From Anaeromyxobacter paludicola (GTDB taxonomy: Bacteria > Myxococcota > Myxococcia > Myxococcales > Anaeromyxobacteraceae), in assembly GCF_023169965.1 (NCBI RefSeq), contig NZ_AP025592.1, positions 1,116,001 to 1,180,000 on the forward strand: DNA of 64,000 bases, read 5' to 3'. Positions 25,085 through 35,182 of the stretch are shown here, piece after piece (position 1 is the stretch's first letter; each line of letters begins with the position of its first letter). The notes under the pieces were generated by a model. The model was given only the letters and a program-made list of their open reading frames with translations, ran no database searches and had not been told where the DNA came from. The translations under genes and the position numbers were made by a program.

Positions 25085-26942
25085 TGAGGAGGTCGCGCTT
25101 CGAGACGGTGCCCACCAGCCGATGGTGTGAGTCCACCACCGGTAGCCGCTCGAGGTCGCTCTCCGCGAACCGCTCCGCCACCGCGGCGAGCCGCATGTCG
25201 GGGGTGAGCGGGCGCACGGTGCGATCCATCACGTCGGCCGCGACGATCATCGACAGGTTGGCCTCCTCGTTGATGGTGCCCTTGAGCGCCTCGAGCTCGA
25301 TGACGCCCAGGAACTCGCCGCCCGGGGCGGTGACGTAGAGGTCGTGCCCGGGCGGCAGCGCCAGCAGCTTCAAGAGCACCTGCTGGAAGGGCACGCTCGG
25401 CTCCACCCGCTCGGCGGCGTCGGTGACCAGCCCGGCCACGGGCGTGACCTGCAGCCAGTCCGGGCGCGGCAGCTCGGGGAGCTTCACGCCCCGGCGGCGC
25501 AGCGGCGCGGTGTAGAGCGAGTCGGGCTCGATGGCCCGGCTGATGGCCGCGGCGAGCGTCGCGGTGAGCATGAGCGGCAGGATCACGCCGTAGTCGCCGG
25601 TGAGCTCGAAGATGATGAGCACCGAGGAGACCGCCGCGTGGGTGGTCCCGGCGAGCACGCCGGCCATCCCGATGAGCGCCATGGCGCCGACCGGCGGGCC
25701 GCTGTGGAAGGCCCGCTGGATGAGCTCGCCGAGCCCGCCGCCGAGGAGGGCGCCGTAGTAGAGCGAGGGCGTGAAGAGGCCGCCCGGGACGCCGGCGCCG
25801 GCGCAGAGCGCGGTCGCGGCCAGCTTCAGCGCCGGGAGCAGGAGCAGCGCCGGCAGCGCCAGGTTCCCGAGCAGCGCCGCGTTGACGGTGTCGTAGCCGT
25901 TGCCGAGGAGCTGCGGGAACGGGATCGAGGCCGCGCCGAGCAGGGAGAGCCCGAGCGGCGGCAGCCAGCGCACGACCTGCTTCGGGAGGCGGTAGAGCTT
26001 CACCTCGACCCAGCCCATCACCCGCACGTAGAGCACCGAGGCGAGGGCGAGGATGGGCGCGCAGGCGAGGCCGAGGAACACCTCGGACGGCCGCATGAGC
26101 GCGTACTCGGGGATGACGTAGCCAGGGTGGCCGCCGGCGAGGATGCGCGAGAGGATGGTGGCGACGACGCAGCTCACCACGATGGGCCCGAGCAGCTCGA
26201 GCGCGAAGCTGCCGAGCAGCACCTCGAGCCCGAAGAGCGCGCCGCCGATGGGCACGTTGTAGGCGGCCGCGATCCCGGAGGCGGCGCCGCAGGCGACGAG
26301 GAGCCGGGCCTGGCGGCGGGTCACCTGGAGCCGGTCGGCGAGCCACGAGCCGCTCGCGGCCCCGGTGGAGACGAGCGCGCCCTCGCGCCCGAGGGACGCG
26401 CCCATGCCGACCGCCACGATCGAGATCGCGCCCCGCAGGAGCGCGCGGCCGAGCGGCAGCCGGCCGCGCTGCACCCAGATGGCCTCGATGATCCCCGCCG
26501 TGCCGTGCCCGCCGAGCGGGCGGTGGGTGAAGAAGGAGACCCCGGTGATGAGGAGCCCCGCCAGGCCCGGCACCAGCACCCGCTGGAGCGGCGGCGCGCC
26601 CTCGACCGAGCCGAGGTAAGTCTCGCCCCCCGGCCAGGCGAGCAGCTTCACGAGCTCCAGCAGGCGCAGCAGCAGCACCGAGCCGAGCCCGCCGACGGCG
26701 CCCGTGAGCACCACGAGGAGCCAGAACCGCTGCGCGACGCGCGGCAGCTGCCGAAGGAACTCGCCGACCGAGTGATAGAAGACCGGCCGGCGCAGGACCG
26801 TGCCGCGCAGGTCCGCGTCGTCCGGGGGCTGGGACGGCCGATGTGCGCGCCGGGGCAAGGGTCCGACAGCAAGGTAGGGACGCGCGCGGACGCTCGCCTT
26901 CGGGCCGCCGCCCCCGGCGTCCGCGGGCGGGCCACGGGTCAC
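25068..26942 (-). CDS. ClC-family chloride channel/antiporter with C-terminal CBS domains
   Basis: A 624-aa protein if translated from GTG 26942. The ClC core shows the selectivity-filter blocks: GLGSVLLL..., GASLGREGALVSTGAASGSW (the GxEGP-like GREGA), AAAYNVPIGGALFGLEV, and AGVPGGLFTPSLYYGALLGG (GxFxP). The external gating-glutamate position is within GREGA. The last about 130 residues form a CBS pair (VEPSVPFQQVLLKLLAL..., VMDRTVRPLTPDMRLAAVAERF...LVGTVSKRDLL), usually a nucleotide-sensing regulatory module. The N-terminal about 45 residues are low in family similarity, so the true start may be further in, for example TTG 26858. It is preceded upstream by an MFS gene on the same strand. 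Confidence 0.9.
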   Translation of the reverse strand: MTRGPPADAGGGGPKASVRARPYLAVGPLPRRAHRPSQPPDDADLRGTVLRRPVFYHSVGEFLRQLPRVAQRFWLLVVLTGAVGGLGSVLLLRLLELVKLLAWPGGETYLGSVEGAPPLQRVLVPGLAGLLITGVSFFTHRPLGGHGTAGIIEAIWVQRGRLPLGRALLRGAISIVAVGMGASLGREGALVSTGAASGSWLADRLQVTRRQARLLVACGAASGIAAAYNVPIGGALFGLEVLLGSFALELLGPIVVSCVVATILSRILAGGHPGYVIPEYALMRPSEVFLGLACAPILALASVLYVRVMGWVEVKLYRLPKQVVRWLPPLGLSLLGAASIPFPQLLGNGYDTVNAALLGNLALPALLLLPALKLAATALCAGAGVPGGLFTPSLYYGALLGGGLGELIQRAFHSGPPVGAMALIGMAGVLAGTTHAAVSSVLIIFELTGDYGVILPLMLTATLAAAISRAIEPDSLYTAPLRRRGVKLPELPRPDWLQVTPVAGLVTDAAERVEPSVPFQQVLLKLLALPPGHDLYVTAPGGEFLGVIELEALKGTINEEANLSMIVAADVMDRTVRPLTPDMRLAAVAERFAESDLERLPVVDSHHRLVGTVSKRDLLKHGRF

Positions 26943-26992
26943 CCGCCCGGGCCATCCCGGAGGGGAGCCCCGGAGCCTCGACCGCCCCTACC

Positions 26993-28249
26993 CTACCCGC
27001 TCGCGGCCGCGCCGCTGCCGCTCCGGCGCGTGAGCGCCACCATCCCGAGCAGGACGCCGATGCCGGCGAAGGTGAGCACGGCGTCGGCGATGAGGGCGCC
27101 GCGCGCCCCGAGGCCGCGCAGCTCCGAGCCCCAGCCGTCGAGGGCGGTCACGTAGTTGCTCGCCACGTTGGCGATGGCGATGAAGAGCGTGTACTTGGTC
27201 GCGGCCGCGGCGCTGTGGCCGACCATCTCGAGGATGAAGGCGGCGAGGGTGGCGAACGCGATCCCGTTCGCGAAGTTGTAGGCGAGCGTGCCCCAGGCGT
27301 AGGTGAGCGGCGTGAGCGGGGCCGCCAGCATCGCCACCGCGGAGAGGGCGGTGATGCCGGCGGAGAGCGCGTAGGCGAGCCGCCGGTTCATGTGGTCGGC
27401 GAGGTAGCCGCCCACGAGCGACCCGACCGCGCCGACGAGCCCGCCGCCGAGCCCGCTCACCACCGCCACCACGTGCTCCGAGGCGCCGTAGTCCACCGCC
27501 ATGGCGGAGAAGAGGTTCGTGAGCGCGCCCGCGCCGACCGGCAGCGCGCAGATGACGAGCCCGGTCCAGCCGTCGCGGCTGCGCACCGTCCCCCAGAGGT
27601 CGTCGAGGATCCCCCGGACGCGGACCCAGAGCGCCCGCCCGAAGCTGCCGGCCCGCTCCACCGCCGGGTCGCGGAAGTGGGGCTCGACGATGAGGAGGGC
27701 GGCGAACGCGCTCGCCGCGGTGACCGCGGCCATGACCGCGCCGGCCGCCGGCACCGAGGCGCGCGAGGCCACCCAGAGCGCGAGCGCGCCGAGCACGCCC
27801 GTCCCGCCCACGTTCCCCGCCATGCGCCACCCGCCCGCCTTGCCCTTGTCCTCGAGCCGGGTGGTGGCGGCCATGAGCCCGTCGGCGGCGACGCAGGCGG
27901 TGGTGCCCGCCACCTGGGCCGCGGTGGCCACCGCGGTGAAGAGGCCGAGGTGGCGGGCCAGGTCCGGCACCAGCGCGAGGGCGCCGAGCAGCGCCGCGCA
28001 GGCGAGCGTCATCCCCACGAACCAGACCTTCCGGTAGGAGCCGATGTCCACCAGCGGCGCCCAGAGGAACTTGATGGCGTGCGGCGTCATCGTGGTGGCC
28101 GAGATGGCGCCGATGACCGCGAGCGACACCCCCTGGCTCTTGAGCCAGAAGGGGGCCGCGATCGACACGTAGCCGATGGCCGCCGCGAACGGGACGATGG
28201 TGACGGCGAAGACGGCGGGCGGCGTCGGCCGGACGGAGTCGTGGTTCAC
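26993..28249 (-). CDS. AmpG-like MFS transporter
   Basis: A 418-aa protein with about 12 transmembrane helices and the MFS inter-helix-2/3 region (LKSQGVSLAVIGAISATTMTPHAIKFLWAPLVD), whose KFLWAPLVD matches the AmpG/acetyl-CoA-transporter-like subfamily. Other blocks: GGYLADHMNRR between helices 8 and 9. AmpG imports muropeptides for cell-wall recycling, but this distant branch also includes carriers of other solutes, so the cargo is uncertain. Start GTG 28249. Its stop is 50 bp upstream of the ClC reading frame, so the two may be cotranscribed. Confidence 0.82.
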   Translation of the reverse strand: MNHDSVRPTPPAVFAVTIVPFAAAIGYVSIAAPFWLKSQGVSLAVIGAISATTMTPHAIKFLWAPLVDIGSYRKVWFVGMTLACAALLGALALVPDLARHLGLFTAVATAAQVAGTTACVAADGLMAATTRLEDKGKAGGWRMAGNVGGTGVLGALALWVASRASVPAAGAVMAAVTAASAFAALLIVEPHFRDPAVERAGSFGRALWVRVRGILDDLWGTVRSRDGWTGLVICALPVGAGALTNLFSAMAVDYGASEHVVAVVSGLGGGLVGAVGSLVGGYLADHMNRRLAYALSAGITALSAVAMLAAPLTPLTYAWGTLAYNFANGIAFATLAAFILEMVGHSAAAATKYTLFIAIANVASNYVTALDGWGSELRGLGARGALIADAVLTFAGIGVLLGMVALTRRSGSGAAASG

Positions 28250-28327
28250 GGCCTCGTGTCTACCACGGGGCGCGCGTCCCCGCGCCTCCGAGCCGAGGAG
28301 ACGTCCGGAGGGATCCCTCCCCGGCGC

Positions 28328-30883
28328 TCAGCCGCGCCGCGCCGCGAGCCAGCGCCCGATGGCGGCCTGGGTCCGCTCGCGGAGCTCCACGTCCTGGCGC
28401 ATCCGCTCCAGGGTCTGCGCCGCGGCCTGGCGGGCCGCCTCCACCGGGTGGATCTGGAGCAGCGTGGTGGCCTCGTCGAGGTGACGCCGCTCCGGCAGCG
28501 CGCCGAGCGCCTCGATCACGCGCCGGAGCAGCATCGGCGCGCCGGCGGTGGTGAGCCGCACCTCCTCGAAGCGGGCCTGCAGCTCCACCCAGAAGGCCTC
28601 GCGCGCCGACCGGTTCCCGAGCAGCGTCGCCATGTAGGACGCGAGGTCCTGCAGCGGCACCGAGCCGTCGAAGGCGAGCGCCTCGCCGCGGCGGGCGAGC
28701 GACGGCTCCTCGAACTGGGCCAGGGCAAGCAGGTACCGGCGCCGGAAGGCCGGATCGCGCTCGTTCCGGTAGAGCTCGCGGAGCTGCTCGAAGCGGGCCG
28801 CGCCGCCCATCCGCGCCGCCATCGCCACCGCCGCCTCGTGGAGGTTGGCCTCGAGGGCGTGGGGGTCGCCGGCGAGGAAGCGGTCGAGGCGCGCCGCCCC
28901 CTCCTCCACCAGCGCCGGCAGCCGCGCCACGAGCCCGAGGGCCCGCACCAGCGCCGAGCGCCGGAGCCGGATCGCGTCCGGCTCGCCCGGCTGGGCGTTC
29001 CAGCCGATCTCCTCGAAGCGGGGGCCGAACAGCGCCGCCACCCAGGCCTGGAAGCGCGGGCGATCGGAGTCGGCCACCAGCCGGTGCTCGATGGCGGCGA
29101 GCCGGCCGACCAGCTCGTCGAGGACGGCGTGGTCCTGCTCGGCGCCGAACGCGGCGCAGAGGTCGAGGAAGACGCCCACCTCGCGCTCCGCCGCCCGCAC
29201 CAGCGCCCACTCGTCCGCCACCAGCTGGATCCGCTCGGATGGCTCGAGCTTCGCGAGGTGGTGGCGCAGGTCGGCGAGGGCGGCGCCCTCGTAGGCCACC
29301 CGGTAGAACCCGGTCGCGCCGCCGTTGGCGCAGACCCAGCGCACCCTGCCCTGCGCCGGGAGCTCGACCACGGCGGACCGGTCGCGCAGGAGCGCGCGGT
29401 GGGTCTTCACGCCGGCGTCGTCCTCGTACCGGAGCACGAGCGGGACCGGCCAGCGGCCCGGGCCCGACTCGCCGGGCGCGGAGAAGAAGCGGCGCTGCTC
29501 GAGCCGCAGCCGCGCCCCGTCGCGGCCCACCGAGACGAGCGGGAAGCCCGGCTGCCGGATCCAGTCGTTCGCGAGCTCGAGGATGGGCTGGCCCGAGGCC
29601 TCGGCGAGGGCGCTCCAGAGGTCGTCGGCGACCGCGTTGGCGCGCCCGTGCTTGCGCATGTAGGCGCGGATCCCCTCGCGGAACGGGACCTCGCCCAGGT
29701 AGCTCTCGATCATGCGGAGCACCGCTCCGCCCTTCTCGTAGGTGATGACGTCGAAGCTCTCGGTCGCCTCGGCCGCGTTCTTCACGTAGGCGTGGATGGG
29801 GTGCGTGGAGCGGAGCGCGTCGAGGTGCAGCGCCGCCGCCTTGCCGGTGTCGAACTCCAGCCAGACGCGCCAGCCCGGCATCCAGCCGTCCACCACCTTG
29901 AAGGCCATCCAGGTGGCGAACGCCTCGTTGAGCCAGAGGTCGTCCCACCACTGCATGGTGACCCAGTTCCCGAACCACATGTGCGCGAGCTCGTGGGTGA
30001 CCACCTCCGCCACCCGCTTCTTCTGCGCCAGCGAGGCGGTCGCGGGATCGAGCAGCAGGGCCACCTCGCGGAAGGTGACGAGCCCCGCGTTCTCCATCGC
30101 GCCGGCCTCGAAGTCGGGGACCGCGACCTGGTCGAGCTTGCCGAAGGCGTACGGCAGGCCGAAGTAGTCCTCGAGCCGCGGCAGCACCTCCACCGCGACC
30201 TCCTGGCCGAAGGCGGCGAGCCGCGCCTTCTCGGCGACGGCCCAGGTCCGCACCGGCACGTTCCGCACCGCGATGGCCGGGCTCGGGGCCAGGGCGCCCG
30301 CGCAGAGCGCCACGAGGTAGGAGGAGAGCGGCGGCGTCTCGGCGAACTCCACCCGCTTGCGCCCGCCCGAGACCTCCTCCCGGACCGCGGGACCGTTCCC
30401 GAGCGCGACGGCGCCCTCCGGCACGTCCACCGAGACCGACCAGACCGCCTTGAAGGCCGGCTCGTCGAAGCACGGGAAGACCCGGCGCGCGTCGGCGGCC
30501 TCGAACTGCGTCACCGCCACCGGGCCGGCGTGGTACAGGCCGCGCAGGCCGTCGCACATCTTGCCGCGCCACGCCAGCTCGAGCGACGCCGGCCCGGCGG
30601 GCACCGGCTCGGGGAAGCGGAGCAGGAGCGTCTCGCTCGCCTTCGCCACCTCCACCCGGGTCGCCGCGAGGGCCCGGCCGGCGGAGCGGCAGACGGCGCG
30701 GTCCACCTCGAGGTCCACCCCGTGGAGGACGACCTCCTGCGCCGGCTCGCCGAGCGACAGCTCGATCGTGGCCTCGCCCGTGAAGCGCTTCGCGTCGAGG
30801 TCGATGGAGAGGTGCGCCTGGTACCGCGCGGGACGGACGGTCTGCGGGAGCCGGAAGTTTCGGTCCGTGGTGGGGTGGGCCAT
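28328..30883 (-). CDS. pepN: aminopeptidase N, M1 family zinc metallopeptidase
   Basis: An 851-aa M1 aminopeptidase. The N-terminal beta domain starts at NFRLPQTVRPARYQAHLSID. The exopeptidase motif GAMEN (near residue 265) and the zinc site HELAHMWFGNWV with the downstream Glu in NEAFATWMA (near 295-320) are intact. The catalytic Tyr region TYEKGGAVL follows, and the C-terminal helical domain (ERAP1_C-like) completes it. It removes N-terminal residues from peptides. The ATG at 30883 gives the conserved N-terminus; the open frame upstream is a shadow of the SbcC gene. No signal peptide, so probably cytoplasmic. Confidence 0.95.
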   Translation of the reverse strand: MAHPTTDRNFRLPQTVRPARYQAHLSIDLDAKRFTGEATIELSLGEPAQEVVLHGVDLEVDRAVCRSAGRALAATRVEVAKASETLLLRFPEPVPAGPASLELAWRGKMCDGLRGLYHAGPVAVTQFEAADARRVFPCFDEPAFKAVWSVSVDVPEGAVALGNGPAVREEVSGGRKRVEFAETPPLSSYLVALCAGALAPSPAIAVRNVPVRTWAVAEKARLAAFGQEVAVEVLPRLEDYFGLPYAFGKLDQVAVPDFEAGAMENAGLVTFREVALLLDPATASLAQKKRVAEVVTHELAHMWFGNWVTMQWWDDLWLNEAFATWMAFKVVDGWMPGWRVWLEFDTGKAAALHLDALRSTHPIHAYVKNAAEATESFDVITYEKGGAVLRMIESYLGEVPFREGIRAYMRKHGRANAVADDLWSALAEASGQPILELANDWIRQPGFPLVSVGRDGARLRLEQRRFFSAPGESGPGRWPVPLVLRYEDDAGVKTHRALLRDRSAVVELPAQGRVRWVCANGGATGFYRVAYEGAALADLRHHLAKLEPSERIQLVADEWALVRAAEREVGVFLDLCAAFGAEQDHAVLDELVGRLAAIEHRLVADSDRPRFQAWVAALFGPRFEEIGWNAQPGEPDAIRLRRSALVRALGLVARLPALVEEGAARLDRFLAGDPHALEANLHEAAVAMAARMGGAARFEQLRELYRNERDPAFRRRYLLALAQFEEPSLARRGEALAFDGSVPLQDLASYMATLLGNRSAREAFWVELQARFEEVRLTTAGAPMLLRRVIEALGALPERRHLDEATTLLQIHPVEAARQAAAQTLERMRQDVELRERTQAAIGRWLAARRG

Positions 30884-30903
30884 GCACCCTGTGTTTACCG
30901 GGT

Positions 30904-33900
30904 TCAGCCTGCCCGTACCACCACCGTGGAGCCCTGCTGCCCCTTGAGGACCTCCACCCGGGCCGGGATCCGCCGCTTGAGCTCCTCCACGTGGGAGATG
31001 ATCCCGACCATGCGCCGCGCGGCGCGCAGCTCGTCGAGCGCCTGGAGCGCCTGGTCCAGCGTCTCCTCGTCGAGCGAGCCGAAGCCCTCGTCCACGAACA
31101 GGGCGTCGAGCCGCCTCCCGCCGCTGCGCGCCAGGACGACGTCGGACAGGCCGAGCGCGAGCGACAGGCTGGCGAGGAAGCTCTCCCCGCCCGAGAGCGC
31201 CCCCACCGCGCGATCGTGCCCCGTCCAGCCGTCCTCCACGAGCAGCGAGAGCCCCGCCGCCGCGTTGGCCCGCGCCTTGGCCGCGTCGTGCCGGAAGCGG
31301 TAGCGGCCCCGGGACATGACGAGGAGGCGGCGGCTCGCGGCCTCCGCCACCTCCTCCATGCGCGCCGCGAGCACGTACCGCTGCAGGCTCAGGTTGAGCG
31401 AGCCGCGCAGCCGGCCGGAGCAGACGTCGGCCAGCCGGCGCGCCACCGCGAGCCGCTCCTCGACCGCCGCCCGCTCCCGCGCGAGCTCGTCCAGCCGCGC
31501 CCGGCGGGCGGCGACCGCCTCTCGCTCCCGCTCCAGCGCGCCGCAGCGCTCGCGGGCCCCCGCCAGCGCCGCCCTGGCCTCGTCCCGCCGGGCCCGCGCC
31601 GCCGCGAGGTCGGGCCGGAGGAGCCCCTCGAGCGCCGCCTCGAGCTCCCCGGCCGCGCTCGCCGCCGCGGCCTGCTGCTCGCGCCGGGAGCGGACCGACC
31701 CCTCCAGCGCCGCGAGGGCGGCGGCGTCGAGCAGCGCGGCCCGGACCGCCTCGCCCGAGCCGAACCCGGCCCCGCGGCAGGCCTCCTCCAGCGCCGCCGC
31801 CGCGCGGGCGCGCCGCGCGCGCGCCGCCTCGAGCTCTCCTTCGGCCGCGCCGCGCCGGCTGCTCGCCGCCGCGAGCGCCGCGGCCGCCTCGCCCTCCGTC
31901 CGGACCGCCCTCCTGGCCGCCGACTCGAGCGCGGCGAGCCGCTCCCGCGCCTCCGCCAGCTCGGGGCGCGGGTCGCCCGCCACGCCGGCCTCTCCGGCCT
32001 GGCGCGCCAGGGCCTCGAGGGCCGCCGCGGCCGCGGCGAGCGCCTCGCGCGCCGCTCCCAGCGCGGCCTCGGCCGCGGCCAGCTGCGGCCGCGCGCCCTG
32101 GAGCCGGGCGGCGAGCTTCTGCCGCGCCGCCGAGGCGCTCTCCATCTCCGCCGCCGCGGAGCGCGCGAGCAGGACCCGGCGGCCGGCCTCCTCCTTCGCC
32201 TTCCGCAGCGCGTCGGCGGCGCCGCAGTCGGCGAGCGCCGCGAGCCGGGCCTGCGCCTCGTCCCGCTCCGCCGCCGCGCGCGCGGCCGCCGCGCCCTGCT
32301 CGGTGGCGCGGGCGCGGAGGGCCGCCGCGGCCCGCTCGGCCTCGTCCACCCGCTCGCGCGCCACCAGCGCGCCGGTGGCCTTGGCCGGGTGCTCCGTCGC
32401 CCCGCACACGGGGCAGGCGTGGCCGGGCGCGAGCTTCCCCGCGAACCAGGCCGCCATGCCGGCCTCCCGCGCCCGGGAGAGCGCCCGGGCCGCCTCCTCG
32501 GCCGACGACGACGCCGCGCTCGCGGCCGAGGCCGCCGCCTGCGCGCGTTCCAGCGCCGCGGCCCGTTCGCGGGCCCGCTCGGCGGCCTCGGCGCGCTCCC
32601 GGGCCACGTCGAGCGCGCGCTCCGCCGCGGCGAGCGCCTGCGCCGCCTCGCCGCCCGCCGCGGCGATCGGGCGGAGCTCCTCGAGCCGCCGGTCGGCCTC
32701 GCCGAGGCGCCGCTCCGCCTCGGTCACCTGCCGGGCCCGCTCGTCCCGCTCGGCGGCCCGCCGCGCCACCTCGGCCTCCGTCCCGTCCCGCGCCGCGATG
32801 GCCGCCGCCCGCCGCTGGAACGGCTCGACCGCGAGCTCGAGCCGCGCCGCCCGGGCGCGCAGGGCCTCGCGCTCCGGCCCCGCGGCCTCCGCGCCCGCCA
32901 GCTCCTTCCGGGCCGCCGCCAGCGCGGCCGCGGCGGCCTCCTCGGCCCGACCGGCCGCGCCCAGCCCCTCGAGCCGCTCCCGCTCGGCCCGGGCCGCCTC
33001 GGCCCCGCGCTCGAGCTCCGCCCGGACCCCCTCGGCCCGCCGCGCCGCCTCGAGGCGCGCCTCGTCGGCCAGGAGCCCGTCCCGCGCGGCCTCCAGCCGC
33101 GCCAGCGCCCCCCGCGCGGCGTCGAGCCGCCCGAAGCGCTCCGCCAGCGCCTCCGCCTCCCGGAGGGCCCGCTCGGAGAGCGCGTCTTCCGCCTCGCGCC
33201 GCGCGGCCTCGGCGCGCGCCGCCGCGAGCGCCCCCTCGCCCTCCTCGGCCCGCGCCGCGAGCGCCGCCGGCTCCTCGTCGCCGAGCTGCTCGCGCCAGCG
33301 GGTGTCGAGCACCGCCCGCTCCTGCCCGAGCGCCTGGGCGCGCCGCTCGAGCAGGTTCGCGACCTGCTCGTAGTCCTCGGTGCCGAAGAGCTTCTTGAGC
33401 AGGTCCTCGCGCTCCCGCGAGTCGGCCAGCAGGAGCCGCTTGAACTCTCCCTGCGGCAGCAGCACCACCTGGGTGAACTGCGCCGCGTCGAAGCCCAGCA
33501 GCTCCTCGATCTGCTCCGTCACCGCGCCGGCCCTGGTGGCCAGCACGGCCCCGTCCCGCTCGCGCCGCAAGGAGGCGGTGGGCGCCTGATCCACCTCGCC
33601 GTGGCCGCGCCGGGCCGGCCGGGTGAAGGCGGCCGTCCGCTCCACCGTGTAGACCTCGTCCCCCAGCGCGAACCGGAACCGGGCCCGGGGCGCCTCCTCC
33701 GGCGGGGCGAGGTCGCTCTTGAGCCTCGGCTGCGCGCCGCGCGACCCCGGCACTTCCCCGTACAGGGCGAAGACGATGGCGTCGAAGAGCGAGGTCTTGC
33801 CGGCGCCGGTCGGGCCGTGGATGAGGAACAGATCGCTGCCGCCGAGGAGCGCGAAGTCCACCACCTGCCGGCCGCGGTAGGGGCCGAACGCGGTCACCTC

Positions 33901-33918
33901 CAGCTCGAGCGGCCTCAC
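30904..33918 (-). CDS. sbcC: exonuclease subunit SbcC (Rad50-like)
   Basis: A 1004-aa SMC-like ATPase. It starts VRPLELEVTAFGPYRGRQ with Walker A GPTGAGKTS near residue 30 and the Q-loop LLPQGEFKRLL. Two very long Ala/Arg/Glu-rich coiled-coil arms flank a zinc hook CPVCGATEHP near residue 503. The C-terminal lobe holds the signature LSGGESFLASLSLALG and Walker B LDALFVDEGFGSLD. With SbcD it forms the nuclease that opens DNA hairpins and processes double-strand breaks. GTG 33918 overlaps the sbcD stop by 4 bases (GTGA), showing translational coupling. The coiled-coil coding strand is unusually repetitive in Ala/Arg codons, which creates long spurious frames on the other strand. Confidence 0.94.
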   Translation of the reverse strand: MRPLELEVTAFGPYRGRQVVDFALLGGSDLFLIHGPTGAGKTSLFDAIVFALYGEVPGSRGAQPRLKSDLAPPEEAPRARFRFALGDEVYTVERTAAFTRPARRGHGEVDQAPTASLRRERDGAVLATRAGAVTEQIEELLGFDAAQFTQVVLLPQGEFKRLLLADSREREDLLKKLFGTEDYEQVANLLERRAQALGQERAVLDTRWREQLGDEEPAALAARAEEGEGALAAARAEAARREAEDALSERALREAEALAERFGRLDAARGALARLEAARDGLLADEARLEAARRAEGVRAELERGAEAARAERERLEGLGAAGRAEEAAAAALAAARKELAGAEAAGPEREALRARAARLELAVEPFQRRAAAIAARDGTEAEVARRAAERDERARQVTEAERRLGEADRRLEELRPIAAAGGEAAQALAAAERALDVARERAEAAERARERAAALERAQAAASAASAASSSAEEAARALSRAREAGMAAWFAGKLAPGHACPVCGATEHPAKATGALVARERVDEAERAAAALRARATEQGAAAARAAAERDEAQARLAALADCGAADALRKAKEEAGRRVLLARSAAAEMESASAARQKLAARLQGARPQLAAAEAALGAAREALAAAAAALEALARQAGEAGVAGDPRPELAEARERLAALESAARRAVRTEGEAAAALAAASSRRGAAEGELEAARARRARAAAALEEACRGAGFGSGEAVRAALLDAAALAALEGSVRSRREQQAAAASAAGELEAALEGLLRPDLAAARARRDEARAALAGARERCGALEREREAVAARRARLDELARERAAVEERLAVARRLADVCSGRLRGSLNLSLQRYVLAARMEEVAEAASRRLLVMSRGRYRFRHDAAKARANAAAGLSLLVEDGWTGHDRAVGALSGGESFLASLSLALGLSDVVLARSGGRRLDALFVDEGFGSLDEETLDQALQALDELRAARRMVGIISHVEELKRRIPARVEVLKGQQGSTVVVRAG

Positions 33919-35075
33919 GCGCCCCTCCCGGCCTTGAGGACCTCGTCGCAGGCCTCCTGGAAGAGCCGCCGCTCCTCCTCCCCGGGGGGCGCCCCGGCCA
34001 TCTCGGCGAAGAACCCCTCGAAGAGCCGCAGGTGGTCGCCCCCCGCCGCCGCGAGGCGCGCGGCGAAGGAGCCCTCCACCGCCGCGGGGGTGAGCCCCTC
34101 CCGCTGCACCTCCAGCACGTGGGAGAACCGCTGCCGGAGCTTCCCGACCGCGTCGACGACGTAGCCCGGGTCGGTGAGCGTCGCCTGCACGAGATCGGTC
34201 CGGTGCCGCTCGTGAGCCGGGTCGCCGAGGAGCTCGGCCAGGGTCCCCCGAAGCTGGACCACGTCGCGCCGCGGCGTCAGCGAGAGGCGGCGGGTGCGCA
34301 CCTCCCCGGGCGCGAGCTCGACCAGCTCCACCCCCTTCTCCTGCGCGGCCTCGCCGAAGGAGTACTTGAGGAGCGACCCGCTGTAGCGGAGCCATTCGCT
34401 CCCGGCGCTCTGCGGCGCGTGCAGGTGGCCGAGCGCGACGTAGTCGAAGCCGGCGAAGGTCTCGGGCGGGACGGCGCCGCTGCCGCCGACCGTGAGGGAC
34501 CGCTCGCTCTCGGACGAGGCCGCGCCGTCCACGAAGGCGTGGGCGGCGAGGACCCGGACGCCGCCCCGGCCCGCGGCGTCGGCCCGGGCGCGCTCGAGCA
34601 CCGCCGCGGTGGCGGCGGCGTGCCCCCGCAGCGCCTCGTCGCCGGTCTCGGCCCGGACCACCTCCGGCTCCACGTAGGGCACGGGGTAGAGGAAGCAGTC
34701 CACCCCGCCGCCCGACAGCGCCACCGGCTCCCCGGCGCGACGGCAGGTCCCCCGCACGTGGACGCCCTGCGCCTCGAGCAGCCGGGCGCCGAAGGCCAGC
34801 CGCTCGCCCGAGTCGTGGTTGCCGGCGAGGAGCACGAGCGGGATGCCGAGCTCGGCGCGGGTCCGGGTGAGGAAGTCGTCGAGGAGCGCCACCGCCTCGG
34901 CCGGCGGCACCGCCCGGTCGTAGACGTCCCCCGAGATCACCACCGCGTGCGGCCGCTCCTCCCGGAGCAGGAGCCGGAGCTGCTCGAGCGCGTGAACCTG
35001 GTCCTCGAGCAGCGACTCGCCATGGAGGGCACGGCCCAGGTGCCAGTCGGAGGTGTGGAGGAGCCGGAAGGCCAT
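33915..35075 (-). CDS. sbcD: exonuclease subunit SbcD (Mre11-like nuclease)
   Basis: A 386-aa calcineurin-like phosphoesterase. Metal-binding motifs are in order: TSDWHLGRAL, SGDVYDRAVPP, LAGNHDSGERLAF, later AHAFVDGAASSESER and YVALGHLHAPQS. The C-terminal SbcD_C cap domain follows (RTRRLSLTPRRDVVQLRG). It is the nuclease half of SbcCD. ATG 35075 is the natural start because MAFRLLHTSDWHLG is the family N-terminus. It is first gene of the sbcDC operon and is divergent from the EF-hand-like membrane protein gene. Confidence 0.95.
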   Translation of the reverse strand: MAFRLLHTSDWHLGRALHGESLLEDQVHALEQLRLLLREERPHAVVISGDVYDRAVPPAEAVALLDDFLTRTRAELGIPLVLLAGNHDSGERLAFGARLLEAQGVHVRGTCRRAGEPVALSGGGVDCFLYPVPYVEPEVVRAETGDEALRGHAAATAAVLERARADAAGRGGVRVLAAHAFVDGAASSESERSLTVGGSGAVPPETFAGFDYVALGHLHAPQSAGSEWLRYSGSLLKYSFGEAAQEKGVELVELAPGEVRTRRLSLTPRRDVVQLRGTLAELLGDPAHERHRTDLVQATLTDPGYVVDAVGKLRQRFSHVLEVQREGLTPAAVEGSFAARLAAAGGDHLRLFEGFFAEMAGAPPGEEERRLFQEACDEVLKAGRGA

Positions 35076-35182
35076 GCGGGCACTCTACACGGAGGTCCGA
35101 CACGGTCCCCCCACCCCCGATCCCCGGCGACGGGGAGGCGTGGTACATCTCCCGGGTCCACGCCGACCTCCCGGGAACCGCC

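Noticed and set aside
26843-31303. Rightward open frame of 1486 codons opposite the ClC, MFS and aminopeptidase genes
   Set aside because: It is low-complexity (Arg/Glu/His/Gly/Pro-rich), has no family motif, and opposes three genes with full motif sets. GC-rich codons rarely produce stops in this frame.
31500-33300. Tandem repeat or low-complexity element
   Set aside because: The repetitive Ala/Arg/Glu codons are simply the SbcC coiled-coil arms; no repeat unit of constant length is present.
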